64,000 bases of DNA, taken from the NCBI RefSeq assembly GCF_000003815.2, contig NC_049980.1:5770461-5834460 (forward strand), written 5' to 3'. The notes under the pieces are model-generated. The model ran no database searches, had not been told where the DNA came from, and worked only from the letters and a program-made list of their open reading frames with translations. The position numbers and the translations under genes are program-made. Below, piece by piece: positions 11,601 through 24,300 of the stretch. The stretch comes from Branchiostoma floridae. Lineage: Eukaryota > Chordata > Leptocardii > Amphioxiformes > Branchiostomatidae. How positions within the stretch are numbered: the first letter of the stretch is position 1; the number at the start of each line of letters is the position of its first letter.

Positions 11601-12318
11601 CCGTACACCTTGGGATGTGGGCACTGCACATGTTTCAGAAGGAACACAGCAGACTTCCTAAACCTGGGTAAGACCTACTTTCCTTCTTATTCCACAGACT
11701 TCACTGAAGAAGGAATTATGGCCTCAAACATGCTTCTGATAGGCAAAAAATATGTGTTTTGAGATTGGACATCATTACAACAAGTTTAGCCTCTTTCCAG
11801 TTACGGCGATCATATTGGATTTCCCGGGGTCATTAGAGGTCAAGCACCAAAACAAGGCTGCAGTTGGGCATTATCTTAATATATAGTAATATATTTATAT
11901 CATATAGCCTCTATTGCAGAAATGGTATACTATCTTTGGTGTAAATTTTGCCCCACCCCCACCCCCCCTCTAAGGTAAAATTCCGTCCGCTGTTTGTTTG
12001 AGATTTGCAATCTGGGTGCTAATTAGCCCGCAATACACCAGGCAAGCTCATTTTTCTAAGGCTGAAAAGGTAGGGTGGATATGGGGGAGAGTCAATCCTG
12101 TGTGCTTTGCCTTTGTCTTTACAATTCTTCTCTTTCCTTAGAAACTCAGACGATGCTGCCAAACTGCTGGAGTTTGCCCAATCACTCAACAGTAAGATGC
12201 ATGAAAAGGTAAGTGAAATGTTGATATATATCTACATGATATGTAGAGGAGAAACCAATTTCATCCGTGTAGTAAATGTTGATTTGGTAAGACACTTCAA
12301 ATGGTTCATTTTTTTATG

Positions 12319-12379
<61 letters not shown>

Positions 12380-15300
12380 CATGTTCATGGAAAGCTATGT
12401 ATGTATCCTTAAGACATTTGATAGATCAGAACAAATGAAGGTCAAGTTCGATATTGGACCTCCTAGCAGATTTCTATGGTACTACAGTAACAGTGAATCA
12501 TCTGGTTTTGATACCTCATGTTCTGAACATAATGTGGTCAAGACTGTTCAGTGGTAGGCAGTAAGTGATGTAAGGGCCCCTATTGGCTTTTTTGGAACTG
12601 CAAGGACTGCATTATTTTTTTTTTAATGATTTTCATTGTAATATTTCCCCAGGTGGAGGATGTGGACAGCAGGCTGCTAAAATGGCTGTCCTACACAGCA
12701 CAAGGCTGTTTTGCCCCGCTGACAGCTGCCATGGGTGGGATCCTAGCACAGGAGGTCCTCAAGGCTCTGACAGGGAAATTCACACCTCTCAAACAATGGG
12801 TAAACACCATTTCTTCATGTGCGCTATAGTAGAATGAAAATGACAAATACATTCAAACCTGTACCACTTTTACACCTCTACATAAAGACCACCTATCCAT
12901 TGATGTACAGTCAAACCTGTACAAGGGACCATCTCTAAATATTGGCAACCTGGCCATTGATGTACAGTCAAACCTGTACAAGGGACTACCTCTAGATAGG
13001 GACCACCTGGCCATAGATATACAATCAAATCTCTACCATTGACGACTTCTACACTGACTCCATTGTCTCTGTCCTTGGTGCTGAATTGCATTAACACTGA
13101 TACTGTTGCCCCTGTCCTTGGTGCTGAGAACCATCTCACCATTGATATGCAGTTAAACCTGTACATGATGTAACCACCTGTGCAAATTTTCCTCATTGAC
13201 GCAAGCATAAGAATTCTGTCTATAGTGGCCACCTGTCCATATAGACCAGATTTCATTGGTCTATTGGGGCAGTTTTGACTACACTTGTTGTTAATGCAAT
13301 AATGGCGACCCTTTCATTGTCAATTATTTCTTGTAGTCAATTGCAGTAAAAAAGTATTCTTCATTGTTTTTACGTAATCCTATTGCTTCTACATTCCTGC
13401 AGCTCTACATGGATTCAGTAGAGGTCTGTCAAGACTTGGAGTCAAAGTTAGGAAGTCTACAGCCAAAGTAAGTTCCTTTTGATCCTATGTTCTCATTTAC
13501 ACTGATAATGTTTCCCTGTTCCTGTCCCTGGTGCTGAATGACATTCACACAACCAATGCTTCCCCTGTCCCTGGTGCTGAATAACATATGCACTACCAAT
13601 GTTACCCATGTCTCTGGTACTGAATTACATTTTCGCAACCAATGCTTCCCCTGTCCCTGGTGCTGAATGACATTCACACAACCAATGCTTCCCCTGTCCC
13701 TGGTGCTGAATGACATTCACACAACCAATGCTTCCCCTGTCCCTGGTGCTGAATGACATTCACACTAACACTGCCACCCCTGTTTCTGGTACTGAATGAC
13801 ATTCACACTAGCACTGCCATTCCTGCCCCTAGTGCTGAATGACATTCACACTAACACTGCCACCCCTGTTTCTGGTACTGAATGACATTCACACTGACAC
13901 TGCCACCCCTGTTTCTGGTACTGAATGACATCCAAACTAACACTGCCATCCTTGTCCCTGGTACTGAATGACATTCAAACTAACACCACCATCCCTGTCT
14001 CTGGTGCTGAATGACATCCAAACTAACACTGCCATCCCTGTCCCTGGTGCTGAATGACATTCAAACTAACACCACCATCCCTGTCTCTGGTGCTGAATGA
14101 CATTCAAACTAACACCACCATCCCTGTTTTTGGTACTGAATGACATTCACACTGACACTGCCACCCCTGTTTCTGGTACTGAATGACATTCACACTGACA
14201 CTGCCACCCCTGTTTCTGGTACTGAATGACATCCAAACTAACACTGCCATCCTTGTCCCTGGTACTGAATGACATTCAAACTAACACCACCATCCCTGTT
14301 TTTGGTACTGAATGACATCCAAACTAACACTGCCACCCCTGTTCCTGGGACTGAATGGCATCCAAACTAACACTGCCATCCCTGTGCCTGGTGCTGAATG
14401 ACATTCAAACTGACACTGCTATCCCTGTCCCTGGTTCTGAATGATATTCACACAACCAATGTTACCCCTGTCCTTGGTGCTGAATGACATTCACACAACC
14501 ACTGTTACCCCTGTTCCTGGTGCTGACAAAACAGAAGAAACCGTAGAAGTTGAAACCTCAATGGAGCTATTATGTGGTTCTAATATGCATTATCATAATT
14601 AGAAGAATGGGAAATTGTTAACTGACGCTTCTTCCATATGTTTCAGGGGTGACCGTAACGATGCCCTGAGGATGTGTATAGGAGAGGAACTACTGAAGAA
14701 GCTAGCTAGTTTAAAGTTGTTTATGGTAAGACAAATCAATTAAATGCAATATATTTTTTCATGCATAGACATTCATGCACACATAAGTTTAAAGTGTTTT
14801 TACTGAAACATGAATGAAATGATATTAGTGGAAACAGTTTCAACAATATGCCAAATAGCAATCACTCAAACAACAGTATAAGATTTTGGAAACAGACATT
14901 TCAGGTAACATTGTCAGTGACAGTGAAGAGATCTTATTGGAGCACAGGTTTTATATCCTAACTGGAAATTGATATTTGGCATATCGTGTTACCTGGATGT
15001 CTAACCTTCATCAACATAAGATTAATGTTTGATTTGCATAAATGTACATACCTGTATTGGTAATATCAGTTCACCTTTATCCGTTGGGTAACCTATATCC
15101 GTTGCCTTTTAAAAACAGGGTATTTAACTATTTTAAGCACATCAAGTCGACAGTTGGTAGTTTTAAACTGCAATATCCTTAAAATATTGCAATTTGAAAC
15201 GCCCTTCGGCGTGATATCCCCAAATACCCTGTTTCAAAAAGCAATGCATATAGGTTACCCAACGGATAGAGGTGAACTACATGTAGCGTTAGCCTTTCTC

Positions 15301-18300
15301 TTTTTGTTCCATGCGGTACATTTTCTCGTGTGAGAAAAATTGAAATCAGTAAAACTAAAAAATATCCGTTATTTTGCTCTTGTTGTTTTACAGGTTGGCT
15401 GTGGTGCAATAGGCTGTGAGATGTTAAAGAACTATGCTCTGATGGGGATAGCTTCAGCAGAAAATGGGATGGTAAAGTTCACATTCACTTACCCTTAGTC
15501 ATCAAATAGACAAATCCATATAAAGTTTTGTTGTTGTTATTGGATAGGCCGACTACTCTCTCTTTGGAGCCAGGGGCTAAATTGCAAGGAGCTTACAATT
15601 AACAAGGCTAAAGTGCAAGGGTCTGTAATGGCAGCCTGTACACAGTGCCTATTGACCTCAATACCTCAGTAATTGTCCCAGTTGTGGCCATTGAACTGTA
15701 GTGTAAGGGTATGAACCGCTCACACAAGAAAGACCTTGTGTGGTGGGTTCTTTAATGTGCTTGTGGTGTGGCTTTCCTCAAATACAGCTCTAATTTGTGT
15801 CTAGTGTTTTTCAAATGACCTTTTTTTACAGTCACTGTGTTAGATACATGAATCTTTGATATGTACATTATGTTTGTTACTATTTGCAGATCACCATAAC
15901 TGACAATGACTTGATTGAAAAGTCCAACCTGAACAGACAGTTTCTCTTCAGACCACATCATATACGGGTAAGTGGTTGCTTTCAGTGAAACATTTTAAAA
16001 AATAAAAAAACCAAGGACCTGGTATATAAGGTACAAAAAAATATAAAGTAGGTCTAAGGAAAAGCTTTCTTGTACTGAGGGATGGGTACGTCTGATAAGA
16101 CCATTTTGTTAACAATTAGTAAGCGTTTATGGTACTTTTGTTGTACATGTATTACCTGTAAATTTACAGTAACATTCATATTGTATGTCACCTTTCATGG
16201 ATGTCACCTTGCAGTGATTGTTCTTTGCAAAGCAAATATGCGAAGTGTGAATTAACATAGTGAATAAGATTAAGAACATGTCAAGTTATCCATTCAAGTT
16301 TGATGTGTTGATATACTTTGTTTGCCATCCATGCAAAAATTTTTGTTTTTCTTTTGAAAATTCTTAATTTGTTATTACCTAATACAGCAACCCAAGAGCA
16401 CCACAGCTGCAGCCTCTGCTTTAGAGATTAACCCAGGTCAGATTTGGTCTCTACAGTCATTGTGGTATTTTTTTCGCTTACATGTAAAGACTTAATTATA
16501 ACCATTGCTATATGAGCACTTAGTAGTAGAAGTAGTCCTGCATTGTAGCACCAGTATATGTGTCAGTTATGTTACTATTATCAGTTTTACTTGTTTTCTA
16601 ATATATTCAATGTGCACAATTTTATGTCACATACAAGCAGAAGCATCCTTAACTTAAAACACTCTTCCTGTTTTCCTATCCACAGATCTACACATTGATC
16701 CACATCAACATAAAGGTAAGGAGAAATGGCCACCCAAATTATGAATCCGCCAGTCGTAAAAGGTCTGTAGTTATTTTTACTTCAGAGTTGATATTTGGCA
16801 ATTGGTTTGATGGTTCACCTGTGAATAATCTACTTGTATGTGTGTGTGTTAGGAAACTGAATTTTTGGTAGCAACAAAATCAAAAGCTTTGATTTCATTT
16901 CAAGGTTGCTGTCCCAAAGTAAGTTCCTCTTTATTCTAGATGCTAAGTTATATTGATGGTATTGCCCATGTCCTTAAACTGACATTCAAACAGATAATGT
17001 TGACCTTGGTGATGAACGATATCCACACTGACTCTGCGATCTCTGTTCCTGGTGCTGAATGATGCTCACGCTGACACTGCTGCCCCTGTCCTTTGAGCTG
17101 ATTGATGTTCACACTAACACTGTTATCCCTGTCCTTGGTGCTGAATGACATTCACACTAACACTGCCATCCCTGTCCTGAATGACATTCACACTGGCACT
17201 GTTACCCTAGTTCCTGGTGCTGAATGACATTCACACTAACACTGCCATCCCTGTCCTGAATGACATTCACACTGGCACTGTTACCCTAGTTCCTGGTGCT
17301 GAATGACATTCACACTAACACTGCCATCCCTGTCCTGAATGACATTCACACTGGCACTGTTACCCTAGTTCCTGGTGCTGAATGACATTCACACTAACAC
17401 TGCCATCCCTGTCCTGAATGACATTCACACTGTCACTATTATCCCTGTTCCTGGTACTGAATGACATTCACACGGGCACTGCCATCCCTGTCCCTGGTGC
17501 TGAATGACATTCACACTGGCACTTACATCCTGTCCCTGGTGCCGAATGACATTCACACTGATGACTGATGCTATTGTCCCTGTCCCTGGTGCTGATGGAC
17601 ATTCTCACACACACTTACATCCTGTCCCAGGTGCTGAATAACATTCACACAAACACTTACACCCTGTCCCTGGTGCTTAATAACATTTGCACTAAGACTG
17701 TAACCACTGTGACTGGTGCTGAATCACATTCACACTGACACAGTTGCCCCTCTCCCTGGTGCCCCAGATCAAATAAGATTTGTTTAAGGTCATTGATCTA
17801 TAATAAAAGACTTACAGATAGATTTTGTTTTATGTACCATCTGCCTATAGTTTGTCCTGACACGGAGGAGAAAGTGTACAACGACACATTCTTTGAGAGC
17901 CAGGACCTGTGTGTGAACGCTCTGGACAACGTAGAGGCAAGAAGATACATGGACAGGTACTATATATGTAGGGCCCTTTTAGTTTCATCCCATCCTAGAG
18001 TTTGTGAAACAGCTGAAAGATGAGAAGACAAAAGGGACCGAGAATCAAATTTGAAAGAGTACACGTAATTGTCAAGATTCAAACAGAGAGCAGTTATGAT
18101 AATAAAAAAATTATTGCCTTAATATAGAGTAAGACGGTTACAGAATACTTTTGGTATCTATGGAAATTAGGTACCTACCAGCACATTCAAAATATTCTTG
18201 TACAGTAGTAATTGATGCTGTATATATGATTTGTACTTGTTGCAGTTACATGGTTATGATACAAGGGTTTAATATAGGTTTATATCTGCATTCTTGTCAT

Positions 18301-21300
18301 ATAACTTATCAATAAGCTTACTTAGTCTAATAGATAATATCTTGGCTTTCATACTACACAATGTAAGATTCCTGAATTGTGCAGGGCATGTACATGTCTA
18401 TAATATTTTTAATGTCTCGTATATCACGCTGTCATCATCACTGTCTTTATTTCTCCAGCCGATGTGTGAGTAACCAGAGAGCTCTGCTTGAGTCCGGCAC
18501 CATGGGACCAAAGGGACACGTACAGACCATCGTACCTCACCTGACAGAGTCCTACGGTAGCCAGGTAAGACCAAGAAAATCAACACTTAAGATATTGTCC
18601 TTGGGAAAAATATGTAGTCATGAACAAGTCAAATTGCTTTATGATTGTAAGATCTCATTTCTGTTCTTAAGTATCAAAACATCAGGAAAGGAGTCATGAC
18701 GTAACAACCTTCTTCAGAAATCACAGTTTATTATTGTGTCACAAAGTTTTAAAAGCATGCATGATTGTGTTCTAAAACCTTCCGTTATTAGAACCTAACT
18801 TGATCAAGTACCTGACTGCTGTGAAACTTGTTACAGACTTGTTTAGTTGATTCTGACTCAGAAGTAAATGTAATAAATCAGGGCTCGAAATACTTTTTTC
18901 TGAATATCTGCACCAGTGCAAGTAACATTGAAAATTACCTGCACCAGACAAATTTTACCTGCACCACTCTGGATTTAGGAAGTTTGGAATATACTCAAAT
19001 TGTTCAGAAACCATTGCTATTTGATTCTTTTATACGTTATAGGTGGTAACAGTCAATGCAGCTAAAAACAATTCACTAAGTCTTACACCTACACAAAATG
19101 TACATCATAGGACATTTATGTATAAAACCCAGTACATGGACCAGTGCAGGTTAGGTGCAGGTAGACACCAGAAATTCCTGCACAGCTCCATTTTTACCTG
19201 CACTAACGTGCATATGCAGGTAGTATTTTGAGCACTGAAAATGTTACATCAAATTGCAGTATATATTCCATGTTTCTTATCTAAAGATGACCATTAGTAT
19301 ATTTACATTGCTCAATTTTGTTTTCCAGAGAGACCCAGTTGACCACGATGTCCCCTACTGTACTCTGAAGTCCTTCCCTGCAGTTATAGAACACACTATC
19401 CAGTGGGCTAGAGACAAGGTGAGAACAAACACACGAACAGCTCTGAAACAAATGCTAACACCTGGTAGTACACCTGACTCAGAAATGGGTCTACAGGGAA
19501 AGAAGTGCTTTTTGATTTTCACTACTGGAGCAGGAACATTGTCAAAGTTACGTCAACATATTTTCCAAAATGTTCTTTTTTCCTTGGCCCTTTCGAGACT
19601 CTCCAAGAATGTCCTTTTCAGGTTGTATTATGATGGTTAAAGTGTTTAAAAACACAGCACATTTCAGGTGTAACTTTTGTAAGAGAGGGCATTGTCCCTA
19701 GCAGCTTTGTTTAAATCAGTGACGTGTAAACTAGGTACAAATTCTAAATGTATACTGTGACAAATTGTTAAGATTGAATTGATCAAACATATTGATGTTA
19801 TTGAATTCATTGACAGTTTGAAAGCATGTACAGTCAGAAGCCTTCACTATACAACAAGTTTTGGTCAACAAATGGCTCTCCAGAAGAAATCTTGCAGGTA
19901 AGAAATTGTATTTTCTTTTACCACTTTTACAAAAATTGACTGCTATTCTGCTTAGGTTTAGTGCATCCTTTTTTATTGCTTTGCTCTGCCATGTATTGTG
20001 CTAATCTTTGGCTGAATCATAGTGTTGGTAAATTACAGAGGGTTTGTGTCATCTTTCTTAGATGTTGGAATGTGTTGTGCAAAAATTTGGCCACTGTGAG
20101 ACAATCACAATGAATATAAGATGAATTTATTTATCTTCACATAAGGAAAAATATTCTATTGTTTCAGACCCTGAAGGGAGGGGCACAGTTAGACGGAGCT
20201 GTGCAGTGTGTAAAACTATTGAAGAACAGACCACACAGATGGGCAGACTGTGTCACAATGGCAAGAGTCAAGTTTGAAAAATATTTTAATCACAAGGTAA
20301 GATCTTTAGGGACTTTTCATAACATACTTGTCAATGAATTTCATTTTTTCACTGCAAATTTTGTTTATTTCTTTTTTCCAAAGATTATAAAAGAACTTAA
20401 CAAAAAGTTAACTTCATTAAGGCCTATATTGTTTTCTGTCCTGAAAAGTATAATTTGTTGTCCTTTATATTATATTAAGTAACAGAAAGCATACTACTCA
20501 TATGCTCTCTTTTGCAATATGACATTCTCTTGCAACAGCATTATCCTGATATTAATGGAATAGCTTTGAAACTTAAATTTGTCAAAAAGGCCCATGGTAG
20601 TTTCATGACACTTTTTGTATTTTAAGGAAAAGCTATTTTGAAGCAACTGTATTATTCTTTATACTGAGAAAGGCTATGTTAGTATCAAGAAATCTAAAGA
20701 TGTTTGAACTCACTATTTGTCCACTTTCAGGCAAAGCAACTTCTCCATACATTCCCTCTTGACACAGCCATGAAGGATGGAAGTGAGTCAGACATTGTCC
20801 TCTTTCACCTTCAAACATTGACAGACTCAGAATGTAGTGTTAATGGTGAATCAGTTAGTTAAACATTTCCTGTTACAGTAGAAGCTTTAAGTATTTGGTT
20901 GATGTATTTGATGTACAGTGTCTCTGACAAAAGATAGTGGATGCTATCTGAAACATCTGACCATTTCCAAAATCATATCCAGTTGCTTGTGTGAGTAACT
21001 GCTTTTTGGTGCATCTTATTACCTGGATGTCTAACCTTTGTCGATGTGAAGAGGATTAAGTCACTCAATAGATTCCCTTAGAATGGCAACTTTTTACCCT
21101 ACTTCCAAAATCTCCTTACCTAGATGCCCCCCCCCCCCCCCCGCCCCCGCTTCCACAGTATTCCTGGATTGGTCACTTTGCTACCTCACCATCACCATTT
21201 ACACAAAAAATAAAGTCCTGGCTAGATTCCTGTACACAAAATGACTTCAAGTTGTCACATTTTACAACTGTTAATACTCAGTGTATAGCATTACAGTAAA

Positions 21301-24300
21301 CTATACTCGTCATACATAATGATGGTCTTTACTCAAAGTAGATTAGTCTGTGATACATACATTTTAGTACATGTACTTAATATGTATTTTGTGTTGTAGC
21401 CCTTTTCTGGCAGTCTCCCAAACGACCACCCAAGCCAGTTGATTTCGACAGTGACGATGAACTGTAAGTTTTAAACAGATAGATTTTTCTGTCGGGAAAT
21501 TTGTATAAGTTGTTCATTATCTTTATGAAGTGTAGAAGAAGCTGCAGCCATATTTGACACTTCATTTACTACCACAGTGGAGCTGGTGTCTTAATCAGTT
21601 GTCTTTCTTTTGAGGGTAAACATTTTGAATAAGTAGCTAACTGCATCAGTCTCTGAATGTTGTCGCTGTTTTTAAAGTTGACTATTAGAGCCTTAAGGAT
21701 TTCTTATACGTGATTAGAGTTGGTGCAGAAGATAGTTTATACAATTATAAATGTTTATGACTTGTGATGTTTGACAATGTTATTTACATTTTATAGGTTA
21801 ACATCACATGTCCATAATGTGTGCTTTCTTGTCCCACAGACACATCTTGTTTGTCATGAGTTGTTCACGGCTGCTGGCTGGCCTGTGCAATATTCCAGTC
21901 ACAGATGAGGTTAGTTTCTTCAACATTTCTCCTCTTAACAATCAATTCTCTTTTTTACATACTTTCCTTTCCTTTAAAAGCAGTCATTCACATGTTAAAC
22001 CATTTAACACAATTTCATATGACATTGTACAATATTTTTTTCTAGCCGACTTCTGTTTACTCCTGAGTCAGGAATCCCTGCAGAGGATATTACGAATACT
22101 GAATATTACTACTACTAATTGTGTATTTTGTTATTTCACAGGACTTGACCAAGGCTGCCCTACTAGAACTCCTAACCACCATAGAAGTACCAGAGTTCAG
22201 ACCAAAATCAAAGGTACAACAGAATTAACACATTTCTATGATCTGATACAACTGTTCAGTGTTATAAAATCTTACAATCTATTGGAAAGGAACAAAGTCG
22301 CAATCTTCAACTGAGAGGTCAACACAGTATGGAATGTGAGAAGCTGCTACCCATGTTGCTTAATGCTCAAAGTCTTTTGAAGATCCACTCTCCTTAAACA
22401 TATAGTGAATGTAAAATGTTCTCAGTTTAGAATGCAGTGCATTGTAGGTCTTTTGAATGACACATGTGTAGTTGGACATTGCAAACAGACTGAGATTGAT
22501 TTATTTATAAAACATAGCAGCCTATATATAGTATTACATGATGTACTATTTTGCTGAAATGCGTAACACTTAGAGGAAGTACACATACAAAGTAACATGT
22601 TTTACACCGCCACTGATTGTGTAATATTGCTGAGATTGAAATAAATTTTGCATTAATAAGTACATCATGACCTTGTGATCCAAGGAATGATCAGAGATCA
22701 AGTAAGATAAAATGGAGAAAGATAAGTTCATCAAAGTGACTGTCTCATCCGCATATGGAGCACTTTACATTTTTATACAATTTTACGCTGTTTGTTGTAG
22801 ACGATAGAGACTGACGAGTCAGCCAAGAAGCCGGATCAGGAGGAGTTCTCTGGAGACGAGGTGGAGAGAAGCATCCACAATCTGGAGAAGCTCCTCAAGG
22901 AGAGGAACCTCAACTCCAGTGAGCCTTTATATCTGTATAACAAACTATACAATACTAGTAGTTGTAGTAATTATTGTAGGTTTTTCTCGAAATCCTTTTT
23001 TCTGCATACCTGCACTGGTGCATGTAACATAATTGATAATTATTTACACCAGACAAATTTTACCTGCACCTTCTCAATTTAGGAAGTATGGATCATACTG
23101 AAATTGTTCAGGAACCATTAATTTTTTTTTTAATACTTGATAGGTGGTAACAGTCCATGCAGCTAATGACAATCCACATGCACCTACATCAAATGACATT
23201 TATGTATAAAACCCAGTACATGGACCAGTGCATGTTAGGTGCAGGTAGACATCAGAAATACCTGCACAGCTCCAATTTTACCTGCACTTACCTGCTTATG
23301 CAGGTGGTATTTTGAGCCCTGTACATGTATGTGGTGCAACCAAAATATGCATGGCTTTCAGCACCAAGGAGAGAGCTGTTTGCAGGGCTTGAAATTCATT
23401 TTTGGAATTAGTTGCACCCAGGCTAAAAATATTAGTTGCAACAGTGCACCTAATCGCAAAGATTAATTTCAAGCCCTGCAGGCAGCTCTCTCCTTGGTGC
23501 TGAAAGCCGTCCATACACACAAACTGATGGATAACTTAACACTGAAATGTTACACAAAACAAGGTAACGTTCTACTAAGAAGGTTGAAATATCCTTGTAT
23601 ACACACAAATTAACCAGATCTGTCCTTGGTGCTAAACGCCATCTATTGCCTAAAAGGAAAGTCTAGCCATAGGACCTTGGATGGAACCATATCATGACAC
23701 TTTGACATATATGATTCTAAGTTTAGCACTACAAAGTACGTATGCTTGCTACATTGTAGGGGTAGGGATTGGTACATTGTTCTGGTACAAAACTGTTTGT
23801 TCTTCCTTGGTTCTTTTTGGACCTGTACAAAAAATAACGGACCTGAAAAAATCAGTGCACCGGATTTGGCCCAATTAGATGATGAATGCATTATATCAGT
23901 TGGTGTCCACAATTTGTATTGGGGCTTCCATTCCAAGAAAATTGCAAGAGGCAGTAGAAAAGAGTTTATACACTGTAGTAATTTCTACCAAGTTTCTATA
24001 TATATACATTTTAACACATAGAGGCAGTTTGCAGTGTACATGTACATGGTTCAGCCACCGCAAAAACAGTGAACATAAAACCACCACAAAAGCTTCAGAA
24101 TCTGCATTTACAGTACGTCATGTACCTCCCTGTACAGATACTCTACAGATGGTCCCTGCTGTATTCGAAAAGGATGATGACAGCAACGGACACATCGACT
24201 TCATCACAGCCTGCTCCGTATGTCAATACATTTTCTTTTTGTTTTATCACATTCCTATACTGATAAACAGATTAGTATGTGTGCACATGCATTTTAAATT

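Noticed and set aside
12321-12557. Cys-Val-rich protein
   Set aside because: Translation of a (TG)n microsatellite. The same applies to ORFs at 41349-41695, 49064-49480, 56151-56441 and 59379-59732.
13429-13716. ORF with repeated [10 protein letters not shown] motifs as a repetitive protein
   Set aside because: It arises from the reverse strand of the 43-bp minisatellite inside a UBA6 intron. 43 is not a multiple of three, so the repeat peptide cannot persist.
13495-14526. CRISPR array
   Set aside because: Contiguous diverging tandem units without spacers, in an animal intron.
15535-15790. Possible SINE-like or other dispersed repeat in a UBA6 intron
   Set aside because: It looks repeat-like (ordered GGGCTAAATTGCAAGG, GTGTGGTGGGTTCTTTAATG) but I found no second copy in the window, so it is not listed.
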